NCBI RefSeq assembly: GCF_000550785.1
Contig: NZ_CP004350.1
Span: forward strand, 2,150,009 to 2,214,008
DNA from: Corynebacterium casei LMG S-19264
Lineage (GTDB): Bacteria > Actinomycetota > Actinomycetes > Mycobacteriales > Mycobacteriaceae
Length of the DNA: 64,000 nucleotides
Direction of reading: 5' to 3'
The notes under the pieces are model-generated. The model had not been told where the DNA came from. It worked only from the letters and a program-made list of their open reading frames with translations, and did not search any database. The translations under genes were made by a program, and so were the position numbers. Of this stretch, positions 53,046 to 61,800 are shown piece after piece (the stretch's first letter is position 1; each line of letters begins with the position of its first letter).

Positions 53046-54896
53046 ATGAGTGGCAAGCACAATGACAAAGACTCCCCTCCAGAGCACGAGGGGGATTTCA
53101 AGCAGCTCGATAAAGACTCAAGGGGCGCGCTGAAAATGTTGCTGCGCCCGGTTTCGGGGCCTATCTTCCTCGGCCGCGTTCTCGGAGCGTTGTCGGCGCT
53201 GGTATCAATTGCACCGTTCATCCTGCTCACAGAATTAGGCCGCCTCCTATTGAGTGGAAGCAGCTCCACGGAGCAGGCATCGAATGAGGCCACCACGCAT
53301 GAAGTACGGGAACTGGTCACGTGGCTCATCATTGCTTTTAGCATCCAGCTTTTCTTGTACTTCGTGGCTTTAGTAATCACCCACCTTGCGGATGAAAAGT
53401 TGAAAAGCATCATTCGCAACCGGATTGTCGCCGCTGTTTCGCGCGCGCCGTTGTCCTGGTTTAATGACCGCTCTTCGGGCGAGGTCCGGAAAACCATCCA
53501 GGATGATTCAAAGACGTTGCACACGTTGGTTGCTCACGCTCCAGTGGACACGACAGTTGCCATGATTAGCCCAACTGTGCTGGCTATTTATGCTTTCATC
53601 ATTGATTGGCACCTGGGGTTATTGTCCATCGCGATGCTGCCGGTATTCATCGGATTGCAAGCCACCATGATGGCATCGATGGGGCCTAAGACCGCAGAAA
53701 TGAATGAGCGCCTACAGGAAGTCTCTGCCCGCGCCGTCGAATTCGTCGAAGGAATCGAGGTGGTTAAGAATTTCGGCATCGTCGGCAAGGCGCATTCTGC
53801 CTACGCGAATGCAGCCAAGAATTTCTCCAAGTTCTATTGGCAGTGGTGCGGACCGCTCATTACCGGCTCCGCTTTGTCAATGGCCGCGGTATCAGTGCCG
53901 GTGTTGATGTTTATCAACGTCGGCGGCGGCGCACTCATGGTTGCTGCGGGATGGGTCAACGTACCGGAGGTCTTGGTGTGTTCGTTGATCTCTTTGATGA
54001 TTCCGCAAGCATTGGTGGTCATGGGCAATATGGCGTGGTCCTACCAGCAAGCAGGCGCAGCAGCACTGCACATTGTGGAAGTCACTTTCACCCCGCAGCT
54101 TTCTACCGCAGACCCAGACACTGCTTCTGAAACCGGGAAGATTCTAAGCCCAGTGTCTTCGGACGAGGTCGAATTTATCGATGTCAGTTATTCCTACACC
54201 ACGGAAAATGGCCCCGTAAGCGCGCTAGAAAACATCAATATCACGTTGCGGCCTGGCACTATCACTGCTTTGGTTGGTCCTTCTGGGTCCGGTAAGTCGA
54301 CTCTTGCGACCATGGTTGCGCGGTTCCAAGATCCAGATTCTGGGCAGGTGCTCATCGGCGGGTGTGATGTCCGCGCATTGCGTACCGATGAGCTATACCG
54401 GCAGGTGTCTTTCGTTCTTCAAGATGCGCAATTAGTCAGGGCATCAATCCGGGACAATATTGCGTTAGCCCGCCCGGATGCTAGCGATGATGAGGTTGAA
54501 ACCGCAGCCCGCGCAGCCGTGATTTGGGAGGACATTGAGTTGCTCGAACAGGGATTGGACACCGTAATCGGCGAGGATACCGAATTATCGGGTGGGCAAC
54601 GCCAGCGTATTTCTATTGCGCGGGCGATTCTTACCGATGCCCCAATTCTTATTCTCGATGAAGCTACCGCAGCTACTGATCCTGATTGCCAGACTGAAAT
54701 TCAGACAGCACTGAGTCATCTAGTTCAGTCCAAGACAGTCCTGGTCATAGCCCACAGCGCCGCTGCTATCCGCGGTGTGGACAATGTACTTGTTCTCGGC
54801 GGTGGACGGATAGATGCAGCGGGCACTCCGGCAGAGCTTGATGCATCAAACAACCACTACTGGTACCAATTACGAAAGGCAGATATCAATGCCTAG
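53046..54896 (+). CDS. ABC exporter-fold half transporter, first subunit (IrtA/YbtP-like)
   Basis: 616 residues from ATG 53046 (MSGKHNDKDSPPEHEGDFKQ). A six-span type IV permease domain (about residues 35-330) is fused to an ATPase: Walker A GPSGSGKST near residue 411, signature LSGGQRQRISIARAIL near 513, Walker B ILILDEATAATD near 535. The second half transporter starts inside its stop codon (ATGCCTAG, 8-base overlap), so the two make a heterodimer. This layout, with a DtxR-like box, fits the IrtAB/YbtPQ class that imports siderophores with an exporter fold. Peptide or lipid export cannot be excluded; IrtA's siderophore-interaction domain is absent. Confidence 0.78.
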   Translation: MSGKHNDKDSPPEHEGDFKQLDKDSRGALKMLLRPVSGPIFLGRVLGALSALVSIAPFILLTELGRLLLSGSSSTEQASNEATTHEVRELVTWLIIAFSIQLFLYFVALVITHLADEKLKSIIRNRIVAAVSRAPLSWFNDRSSGEVRKTIQDDSKTLHTLVAHAPVDTTVAMISPTVLAIYAFIIDWHLGLLSIAMLPVFIGLQATMMASMGPKTAEMNERLQEVSARAVEFVEGIEVVKNFGIVGKAHSAYANAAKNFSKFYWQWCGPLITGSALSMAAVSVPVLMFINVGGGALMVAAGWVNVPEVLVCSLISLMIPQALVVMGNMAWSYQQAGAAALHIVEVTFTPQLSTADPDTASETGKILSPVSSDEVEFIDVSYSYTTENGPVSALENINITLRPGTITALVGPSGSGKSTLATMVARFQDPDSGQVLIGGCDVRALRTDELYRQVSFVLQDAQLVRASIRDNIALARPDASDDEVETAARAAVIWEDIELLEQGLDTVIGEDTELSGGQRQRISIARAILTDAPILILDEATAATDPDCQTEIQTALSHLVQSKTVLVIAHSAAAIRGVDNVLVLGGGRIDAAGTPAELDASNNHYWYQLRKADINA

Positions 54897-56697
54897 AAAT
54901 ATTTTCTCTGACCCGCTACTGACCAAAGCCTTTTCTTCCGTGCTGTCACCAGACGGAAACAAGCTGCATGCCAAAGCAATTTCCTGGTCCATTGCCGCAG
55001 GCATCTTAGAAGGGCTGAGTTTAGGACTCATTGTCCCCACTATCAGTGGTCTCATCGACTTCGGAGGACTAGACAGTATCAGCTGGTGGCTCGGAGCTAT
55101 GGCTGTGCTCGCGCTTGCTGCTATTTGGGTCTTTCTCCAGCAACAACGCACTGCCTATATGTGTGCCATTGATATCTTGAATAATCTGCATCAGCGTATC
55201 GGCGATAAGCTGGCGCGGCTGCCCATCGGATGGTTTGGTCCGCGTAGAACAGGCACGGTCTCACAGCTTTCTACCGAAGGAATCATGTCCATTGGTGGCG
55301 CAATCGCCCACGGAGAATGTGAACTAATCCGAACCATTACTGCTCTGGCTACGACTAATCTTGTGATTCTGGTGTGGCGCCCACAGCTTGGTTTAGCACT
55401 GTTCGCTGGAGCTTTGCTCGTCGCACTGTGCCTGTATCTCGCTCGCATGTTGCGCGACCGCGGCCACCAGCTCAATGTTTCAGACCGGGATGAAGTATCT
55501 CGCCGGATTGTGGAGTTTGCGTCTTGTCAGCCAGCGCTACGCGCAGCTGGGCGCTCACAAGATTATGAACCGCTCGCAGATGCTTTGGCTGCGGATAAAA
55601 AGTCCTCATTGGCAAAGTTCTTGTTGAGCACAGCCGCCTTGATTATCAGCAACTTTGCTTCGCAGATAACGGTGGTGGCGCTGTTTGTGACAGCCACCGC
55701 CTTGTGGGCTGGCGGGCATCTACATCCGGTTGCGCTCATCGCATTCTTGGGTGTTGCCTTGCGGTTTAAGGTCTTGCTTGAACAGTTTGTCGCGCAGTTT
55801 ACCGCCGCTGACCTAGTGCGCGGGCCCATTGGTGAGGTTGAGGAAATTCTTGAGACCACAGAGCTACCGGAACCAGATTCTGTGCCAAAAGATTCAACCA
55901 AGCAGGCCATGCCTGCGCCCGGAATGGTGGAGTTCCACGAGGTCGGTTTTGGCTATGACTCTGATACTTCCGTGCTCAACGGGGTAAGTTTCCAAGCCTC
56001 CCCTGGCACATTGACCGCTATTGTTGGCCCTTCTGGTTCGGGTAAGACCACCCTGTTCAGGTTGATGTGTAGGTTCTGGGATATCAATTCTGGCGCAGTT
56101 CGGATGGGCGGAGTTGATGTACGTGAGCAAACCAGTGCGCAATTGATGCGCCAGATAACTATGGTTTTCCAAGACCCGTATCTCTATGACGACACCTTGC
56201 TGGCCAACATCAAGATGGGCAGTGCAAGCATGTCGCCTGGACCTGACGCAGTATCGGCTGGTGATGCCGACGTATTTGCCGCCGCAGAAATGGCAGGGGT
56301 CAGGGATATCGCGCAGCGCTTACCTGGTGGCTGGGATTGTCCGGTGGGATCTGGCGGACGAAAGCTTTCTGGTGGGGAACGTCAGCGAGTATCCATTGCT
56401 CGCGCGTTGCTTAAGAATGCACCGATTGTGCTTTTGGATGAAGCAACCAGTGCGCTAGACCCGGAAAATGAGGCGCGGATTCAAGACTGTATCGCAACTC
56501 TTCGTCGGTCTTCGACGGTGATGATTATTGCGCATAATCTCAATACTATTGTTGCCGCAGATCAGATTGTGGTGCTCAATAGCGACGGCACGGTGGAGAG
56601 CATCGGCAAGCATGATGCTCTGCTTGAAAGCAGCCCTATCTACGCGGGCTTTTGGCAATCGCGCCGCAGTGCTGCCGGGTGGAGTCTTTCGCGCTAA
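54889..56697 (+). CDS. ABC exporter-fold half transporter, second subunit (IrtB/YbtQ-like)
   Basis: 602 residues from ATG 54889 (MPRNIFSDPLLTKAFSSVLS). Six spans (about residues 20-320: SIAAGILEGLSLGLIVPTIS is the first pair), then an ATPase with Walker A GPSGSGKTT near 380, signature LSGGERQRVSIARALL near 492 and Walker B IVLLDEATSALD near 513. Both nucleotide sites in the predicted dimer look intact. ATG overlaps the stop of the first subunit by 8 bases. The TetR gene begins 32 bases after its end. Confidence 0.8.
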   Translation: MPRNIFSDPLLTKAFSSVLSPDGNKLHAKAISWSIAAGILEGLSLGLIVPTISGLIDFGGLDSISWWLGAMAVLALAAIWVFLQQQRTAYMCAIDILNNLHQRIGDKLARLPIGWFGPRRTGTVSQLSTEGIMSIGGAIAHGECELIRTITALATTNLVILVWRPQLGLALFAGALLVALCLYLARMLRDRGHQLNVSDRDEVSRRIVEFASCQPALRAAGRSQDYEPLADALAADKKSSLAKFLLSTAALIISNFASQITVVALFVTATALWAGGHLHPVALIAFLGVALRFKVLLEQFVAQFTAADLVRGPIGEVEEILETTELPEPDSVPKDSTKQAMPAPGMVEFHEVGFGYDSDTSVLNGVSFQASPGTLTAIVGPSGSGKTTLFRLMCRFWDINSGAVRMGGVDVREQTSAQLMRQITMVFQDPYLYDDTLLANIKMGSASMSPGPDAVSAGDADVFAAAEMAGVRDIAQRLPGGWDCPVGSGGRKLSGGERQRVSIARALLKNAPIVLLDEATSALDPENEARIQDCIATLRRSSTVMIIAHNLNTIVAADQIVVLNSDGTVESIGKHDALLESSPIYAGFWQSRRSAAGWSLSR

Positions 56698-56729
56698 GCA
56701 GATGTACCGCTGAAGTAGGATGAGAATTT

Positions 56730-57398
56730 ATGAGCTCCACCGCCCCGCGGCGCATCGGTAAGAAAACCGGGCCGAAGCCGCAATTTACTGACGCCGATGC
56801 TATCCATGCAGCGCTTGAAATTGGGCTTTCTAGCTTCACGATGGCCGCGGTAGCCAAGCAGATTGGCGTTGTGCCTTCAGCGCTCTATCGCCGCTTTGAA
56901 TCCCAAGTTGATCTCACCTTGGCTGCTATGAGTTACGTGGTGGACACGGAACTTAAGGGACCAACGGCTTCATCGTGGCAAGAAATTTTGCGGGAATACG
57001 CCCACTGCATGATCGATGGTTTTAAAGCTCACCCAGGATTGGCTGCCGCCATTTATAACACCCCAGGTTGCCACCTGGTGGTCATCCCCATGCTCAAGCA
57101 ATACATTGAGGCCTTGAAAGCTCACGACTTTCCTGGCGATGAAGCCCGGATTAGTTTCGCCATTGATTTCATTGGCGACACCATCATCGGAACCACCATC
57201 GCTATCGAGGCCATGCGCGCAGCACAACACGATGGCAACACTGGCCTTGAGCACGCACGGAAGCTGTTTGCGGATCAGCCCATAGACCCAGCTAACTACT
57301 ATCTTTCGCCCCAAGAAGGATGGACGGATCTTGACAGCATCATGCCCAAAGTTGAATTCATCATCGCTGGGCTCGAAGCGGGCATCGACGTAGAGTAG
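56730..57398 (+). CDS. TetR-family regulator, linked to the ABC pair
   Basis: 222 residues with a DNA-binding head TDADAIHAALEIGLSSFTMA, AVAKQIGVVPSALYRRFESQ (helix-turn-helix of TetR at about residues 20-55) and a larger ligand domain with FAIDFIGDTIIGTTIAIEAM. It follows the ABC pair closely, the usual place for a local repressor that responds to the transported compound. Its operator was not identified. Confidence 0.85.
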   Translation: MSSTAPRRIGKKTGPKPQFTDADAIHAALEIGLSSFTMAAVAKQIGVVPSALYRRFESQVDLTLAAMSYVVDTELKGPTASSWQEILREYAHCMIDGFKAHPGLAAAIYNTPGCHLVVIPMLKQYIEALKAHDFPGDEARISFAIDFIGDTIIGTTIAIEAMRAAQHDGNTGLEHARKLFADQPIDPANYYLSPQEGWTDLDSIMPKVEFIIAGLEAGIDVE

Positions 57399-57520
57399 TT
57401 TCCGCAACTAAAAGTGTACTTTCGTACCCAATTTTACCGAACCCCTTGATTCCCCAGATTGGGAATGTATCCTCAAGTGTGAACGACGGGAAACATTAAT
57501 CCGAAGAGGGGGATCTTTCC

Positions 57521-57727
57521 ATGATTAACGAGATACCACTGGAAGTGTTGCTAGCAGCCACACTCGGAGTCTTAGCGCTACTAGCTGCTGCAAGCCTTGA
57601 TCTCTGGCTCGCCGAAAGGAGGGTCCGGCTAGAGCGTGAAAGGCAAAAAGAGCTAGAAGAAGTAAGGCTGATTAAGCTCTTCAATCTCTTGATGCAGATC
57701 GAGGAAAATAACAAGAAGTTAAAATGA
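57521..57727 (+). CDS. small single-span membrane protein with coiled coil
   Basis: 68 residues. A short outside head, one span (LEVLLAATLGVLALLAAASL, about 7-27) and then a charged helix (AERRVRLERERQKELEEVRL) with coiled-coil heptads. Ribosome site GAGGGGGATC precedes ATG 57521. Its last codon overlaps the next gene by 4 bases (ATGA), so the two are translated together. No family recognised. Confidence 0.6.
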   Translation: MINEIPLEVLLAATLGVLALLAAASLDLWLAERRVRLERERQKELEEVRLIKLFNLLMQIEENNKKLK

Positions 57728-58017
57728 AAATCTTGGCTCTTGCCACTGAAGTTCCAGCACTGCTTGTCACCTGCGTGGCCTTTGTTATGGGCTTTAACAA
57801 AATCCATGGAGCTCAAATGATGCTTCGGGCGGGCGCCGATAGTGCACAAACTGCCGAAGCACTCCAGCTTATTGAGCAGGCACACGCAATGTTCACGGTG
57901 GCGGCTGTGTGCGGAAGCATCTTCGTAGTGCTGTTTATCATCCAGCTCATCCGCCATGCGGTTGCGAAAGAAGAGCACTACAAAGAGGCAGCCACCCAGG
58001 CACACGCCGCGGTCTAG
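57724..58017 (+). CDS. small two-span membrane protein
   Basis: 97 residues: span one EVPALLVTCVAFVMGFNKIH (about 9-28), an amphipathic stretch with SAQTAEALQLIEQAHAMFTV, span two VAAVCGSIFVVLFIIQLIRH (about 59-78), then a charged C-terminus KEEHYKEAATQAHAAV. ATG overlaps the previous stop, and its stop overlaps the convergent nei stop by 4 bases. The pair probably forms one complex in the membrane, but no function can be read. Confidence 0.6.
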   Translation: MKILALATEVPALLVTCVAFVMGFNKIHGAQMMLRAGADSAQTAEALQLIEQAHAMFTVAAVCGSIFVVLFIIQLIRHAVAKEEHYKEAATQAHAAV

Positions 58018-58847
58018 GCTTCCCGATGGGGCTGGCAGTGCGGGCAGACCCAGATGATGCGCTCGAGCTCGCCTTCTTCACCGCCGGCATCGGGGCCGCC
58101 AAGTCTGTCTGTGTAGATTAGCGTGCCGCAACGCCTGCAGCGCTTGTGGTTTCTGCCAAAGACATAGGTGGTCTCCCCGGCGCGCCGCACGCCGGTGGTT
58201 ACGCGCACTGGGGAATTTCTGTTTGCCCACATGATGCGGTGGGAGATGTCAACGATCTTCTCCACCAGTTCGGGCCCTATTACTGCAACGGGATCGCTGG
58301 GATGGATGCCAGCGATGAAGCAGGCTTCCACGCGGTATTCGTTGCCGATGCCCGCGACGTTTTTCTGATCCAGTAGTGCAGCACCAATGGAACGCTCGGG
58401 GCGGGCAAAGATGCGCGCAATCGCTTCACCCCTACCGCTGTGTTGCCACTGCTCATCCAAAATGTCGGGCCCCAGATGTGCGATATGGTCGTAATAGTTG
58501 TCAATCGGATAAACATCCACGTTGCCAAGGCTGTGGCCTACTACTTCAATATCGCGTGGGTTATTGGCAAGACGCAGGACAACGCGAGCACTAAAGCCAG
58601 GCTTGCGCCATTTGTCGCCTTCATAATGAATGGACCACTGCCCTTCCATCTTGAGGTGAGTGTGCAGAATCTGCTCCCCGAACTGCATGAATAGATGCTT
58701 GCCATAGGGCCACACGTTCTCGCAGTAATAGCCGGTAAACGTGGCTGTGGCATAGCGCGGTACCCGAATGGAAGTATGGGTGACTTCCCGTCCAACCATG
58801 AACTGCAATTTGTTGGACAGCTGAAGAACTGAATCGCCTTCAGGCAT
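58014..58847 (-). CDS. nei: endonuclease VIII-type DNA glycosylase (Nei/Fpg family)
   Basis: Removes oxidised pyrimidines and nicks the DNA. 277 residues. After Met comes the catalytic Pro and Glu (MPEGDSVLQLSNKLQFMVGR), which is Fpg/Nei-specific. The middle has GQILHTHLKMEGQW-type and LLDQKNVAGIGNEYRVEACF (helix-two-turn-helix). The C-terminal zinc finger is CRRCGTLIYTDRLGGPDAGG and then WVCPHCQPH with four Cys. Its start overlaps the lhr stop by one base (TAATG), so lhr and nei are translationally coupled, the Rv3296-Rv3297 order in mycobacteria as I recall. Confidence 0.93.
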   Translation of the reverse strand: MPEGDSVLQLSNKLQFMVGREVTHTSIRVPRYATATFTGYYCENVWPYGKHLFMQFGEQILHTHLKMEGQWSIHYEGDKWRKPGFSARVVLRLANNPRDIEVVGHSLGNVDVYPIDNYYDHIAHLGPDILDEQWQHSGRGEAIARIFARPERSIGAALLDQKNVAGIGNEYRVEACFIAGIHPSDPVAVIGPELVEKIVDISHRIMWANRNSPVRVTTGVRRAGETTYVFGRNHKRCRRCGTLIYTDRLGGPDAGGEEGELERIIWVCPHCQPHREA

Positions 58848-61800
58848 TAGCGGCGTCCCCTTCCACGAGGTGGCAAAGGTCCGCGGCGCGGGCGCATGGG
58901 ACCAGAACGCCGTTGCGAATTCGAGGGTTCCTGATTGGACTCGCCATGGATTCGGTCGTCAGATGGCGGGTCATCAAAGCTGAGTTCCTCCAAAGCTTCG
59001 TTGAGGCTTCTGCCCCGGCGTGGGCTTCGCTCTTCGACCTCGGAGCCTGTCTCAGCTTCGGCCTCGGGCTCAAAGTCTGGCTCCCACTTTGTGGAGCCCG
59101 GCGCGCCCGGTGCACTCGCCGAGTCAGGTGTGCGCGGGGTGGAGGTTTTTGTGGCGAGGCGGATGCCGCGAGGGCTGATGCCGGCGCCGAGGGTGCGTAG
59201 TTGGTTGGCAATTGTGGAGTCGAAGATGGAGGCGCCGTTGGCTTTTTCGATAACGAGCGGGCTCAGGCGTCCGGTGAAAATGAGAGCCATCAGTGCGCGG
59301 TAAACGTATTCGAGGGCTTGGGCGTGATCGATTCCTTCGGGTAGTTGGTCGAAGAAGGTGGTGAGCGTTTTACCGCCGCGGGTGAGGTGGGCTGCACAGA
59401 GGCCATCGATAAGAACAACCAGCGCGCCGGCAGCACGTGCTGGTCCTTGTTGTGGCCATGGCAATGCTGCGCCGTAAGGATTAGCGGGGTCGCAGGCAGC
59501 AAGCACCACGATGTCAGGTGTGGTGGTGCCCGATGGCCAGCCGGTGATATCCGGGCTGTCGCTCAAACCACGCAGGCGGTCAATGACAGCCGGTGTGGAA
59601 AACTGCGCGGCGCCCAGGCCATCGATGACGTAGCCGCGCATGGCTTTGCCGGATTCTTCAAAACCAGACAGGACTTTATAGGCCAGAGCGAATCCACCGA
59701 GGACATCTTCAGAGACAACCGAGCCGCGGGTGACCACGCCATAGCGATCCAGCCAGGCTTCGCCTTGTGCAGCGGAACGGGCGGTGGCGTCGTGTGATGC
59801 GGGGATGGTCAACGCCCAGCGGCCATTCATATCCGGCGGGGTGGGGTTTGCGCGTTGGGTCTGTGCGAAAGAAGTGCGCCCCATGCGCAGGCGGGAGCGC
59901 TGCGGGCGACGCTTTTGCCGGTGCGCGGTGCGTCCTGAGCCCTGCGCGGAGAGGCGCGTGCGTATTGGGGCAAAGGAATCTGGGCTGACAAGTCCCATTT
60001 CTACCAGTCCCCAGAGTGCTTCGCGCACTTGGTCGGTGGTGGGAGTATCAATACCAGCGCCCACGCCAACGTCTAATCCGCGCTGCTCAGTGGTGGACGT
60101 ATCCGCGACGCCTTGTCCCGCGTCCGCGCGGGCAATGTCACGGTAGATATCGGCGAAGAGGAATCCGCCGCCGCGTGAGAGCAGCGCGAGGATTGATTCT
60201 TGTAAGCCGGTGAGCCCTGAAAGTTCCTCATCGAGGATCGGAACTAGGCCCGCGGCATAATCAGCGGGCAGCAGCATGACCCACGGGTCGGAAGAACCGG
60301 CCTTGCCGGCGCCGACCACCAGTACTTCACCATTGGAGGTCAGCTCATCCAGCATTACTGGTGAGTAATCACCAACCCGTGAAGGCAGCACCATCGACTC
60401 CCAGGCAGATGCCGGTAGCCGCGCACCAGCAAGTTGTTCTACTACGGCATACACACCATCCGCACCGCGCAGAGCCGGCCGACGCATATTGCCAGTAGCT
60501 CCCTCAATCACCGGGGCCACGTTGTTCCAATCCGGCAGGAAGCGGCCAAAGGTCGCAGGTGATACCGGCTCAGTCTGCGCGCGTGCTTTAGCCAAAGAAC
60601 GAGAGCGGATAACGCGCAGCACCTCATTGGCGCAGTACTCCACTTCATTAATGCCCTGGCGGTAATGACCCTCAATCACAGAATCCATGCTGTTCAACGA
60701 GGAATGGGCGATGGAGACGGACAGGGAGAAAGCATCGGCAAGTTCACGCAGCACAAACGGCCCTCTGGTGCGTGCCCACCGTGATACCAACTGATCCAAA
60801 GCATCATTAATGGTCTCCACCTGCGCGGGGATGCCCGGTGGGACGGGGATGCCCAAGCCATCACGAAGTAATGCGGCATCCTGAGCTTGGGCTAGGTGCA
60901 CACGCCCGCCGATGCGAACCTCCATGATGCGCCGGCCCAGCTGCTGGTGCAGCGTCTGCAACGGCACATCGGTGTGCTCCCCCACATTGTCCACGGGGAT
61001 GGGGCCAATGACCCGCAACATATCCGCAACCTGCTCACTGGTCTGTGCCCGGCGCGTGGCGTCGGTGCGCTGAAGTTGGGCATGCACTTCAGCAATGATC
61101 TCTGGTTCCAGCAACTCACGCAGCTCAACCGTGCCCAACAACTTGGCCAACAACGCCGGATCCAAAGCCAAGGCCGCCGCACGCTTTTCCGCCAGCGGAC
61201 TATCACCCTCATACATAAACGCGCCGGTGTAGTTGAACAACAATGAGGACGCGAATGGCGAAGGCTGCTCCGTGGTCACCTCCGCGACGCGCACTTTGCG
61301 GTGGGCAATATTGCGGGTGACCTCCACCAAACTTGGGACGTCATAGACGTCTTGCAGGCATTCGCGCACCGTTTCCAAAATGATAGGGAAAGACGGATAC
61401 TTGCGCGCCACATCCAGCAGCTGCTCCGCGCGCTGACGCTGCTGCCACAACGGCGAGCGCTTGCCCGGATTGCGCCGCGGCAACAGCAAAGCCCGCGCCG
61501 CACACTCACGAAACCGCGAAGCAAACAGCGCGGAACCGCCGACCTGTTCCGTCACGATATCTTCAATCTCATCCGGATCGTAAGCAAAAATGGACGCATC
61601 TGGCTCCGCCTCTCCCTCTGGCAGGCGCAGCACAATGCCGTCATCACCCGCCACCGCCTGGGCATCCATGCCGGTCCGCTCCGCCACCCGCGCGCCCACG
61701 GCCAAAGCCCACGGCGCGTTCACACCGCGACCGAACGGCGAGTGCAGCACAATACGCCAGTCCCCGAGCTCATCTTTGAACCGCTCCATCACCAACGTCG

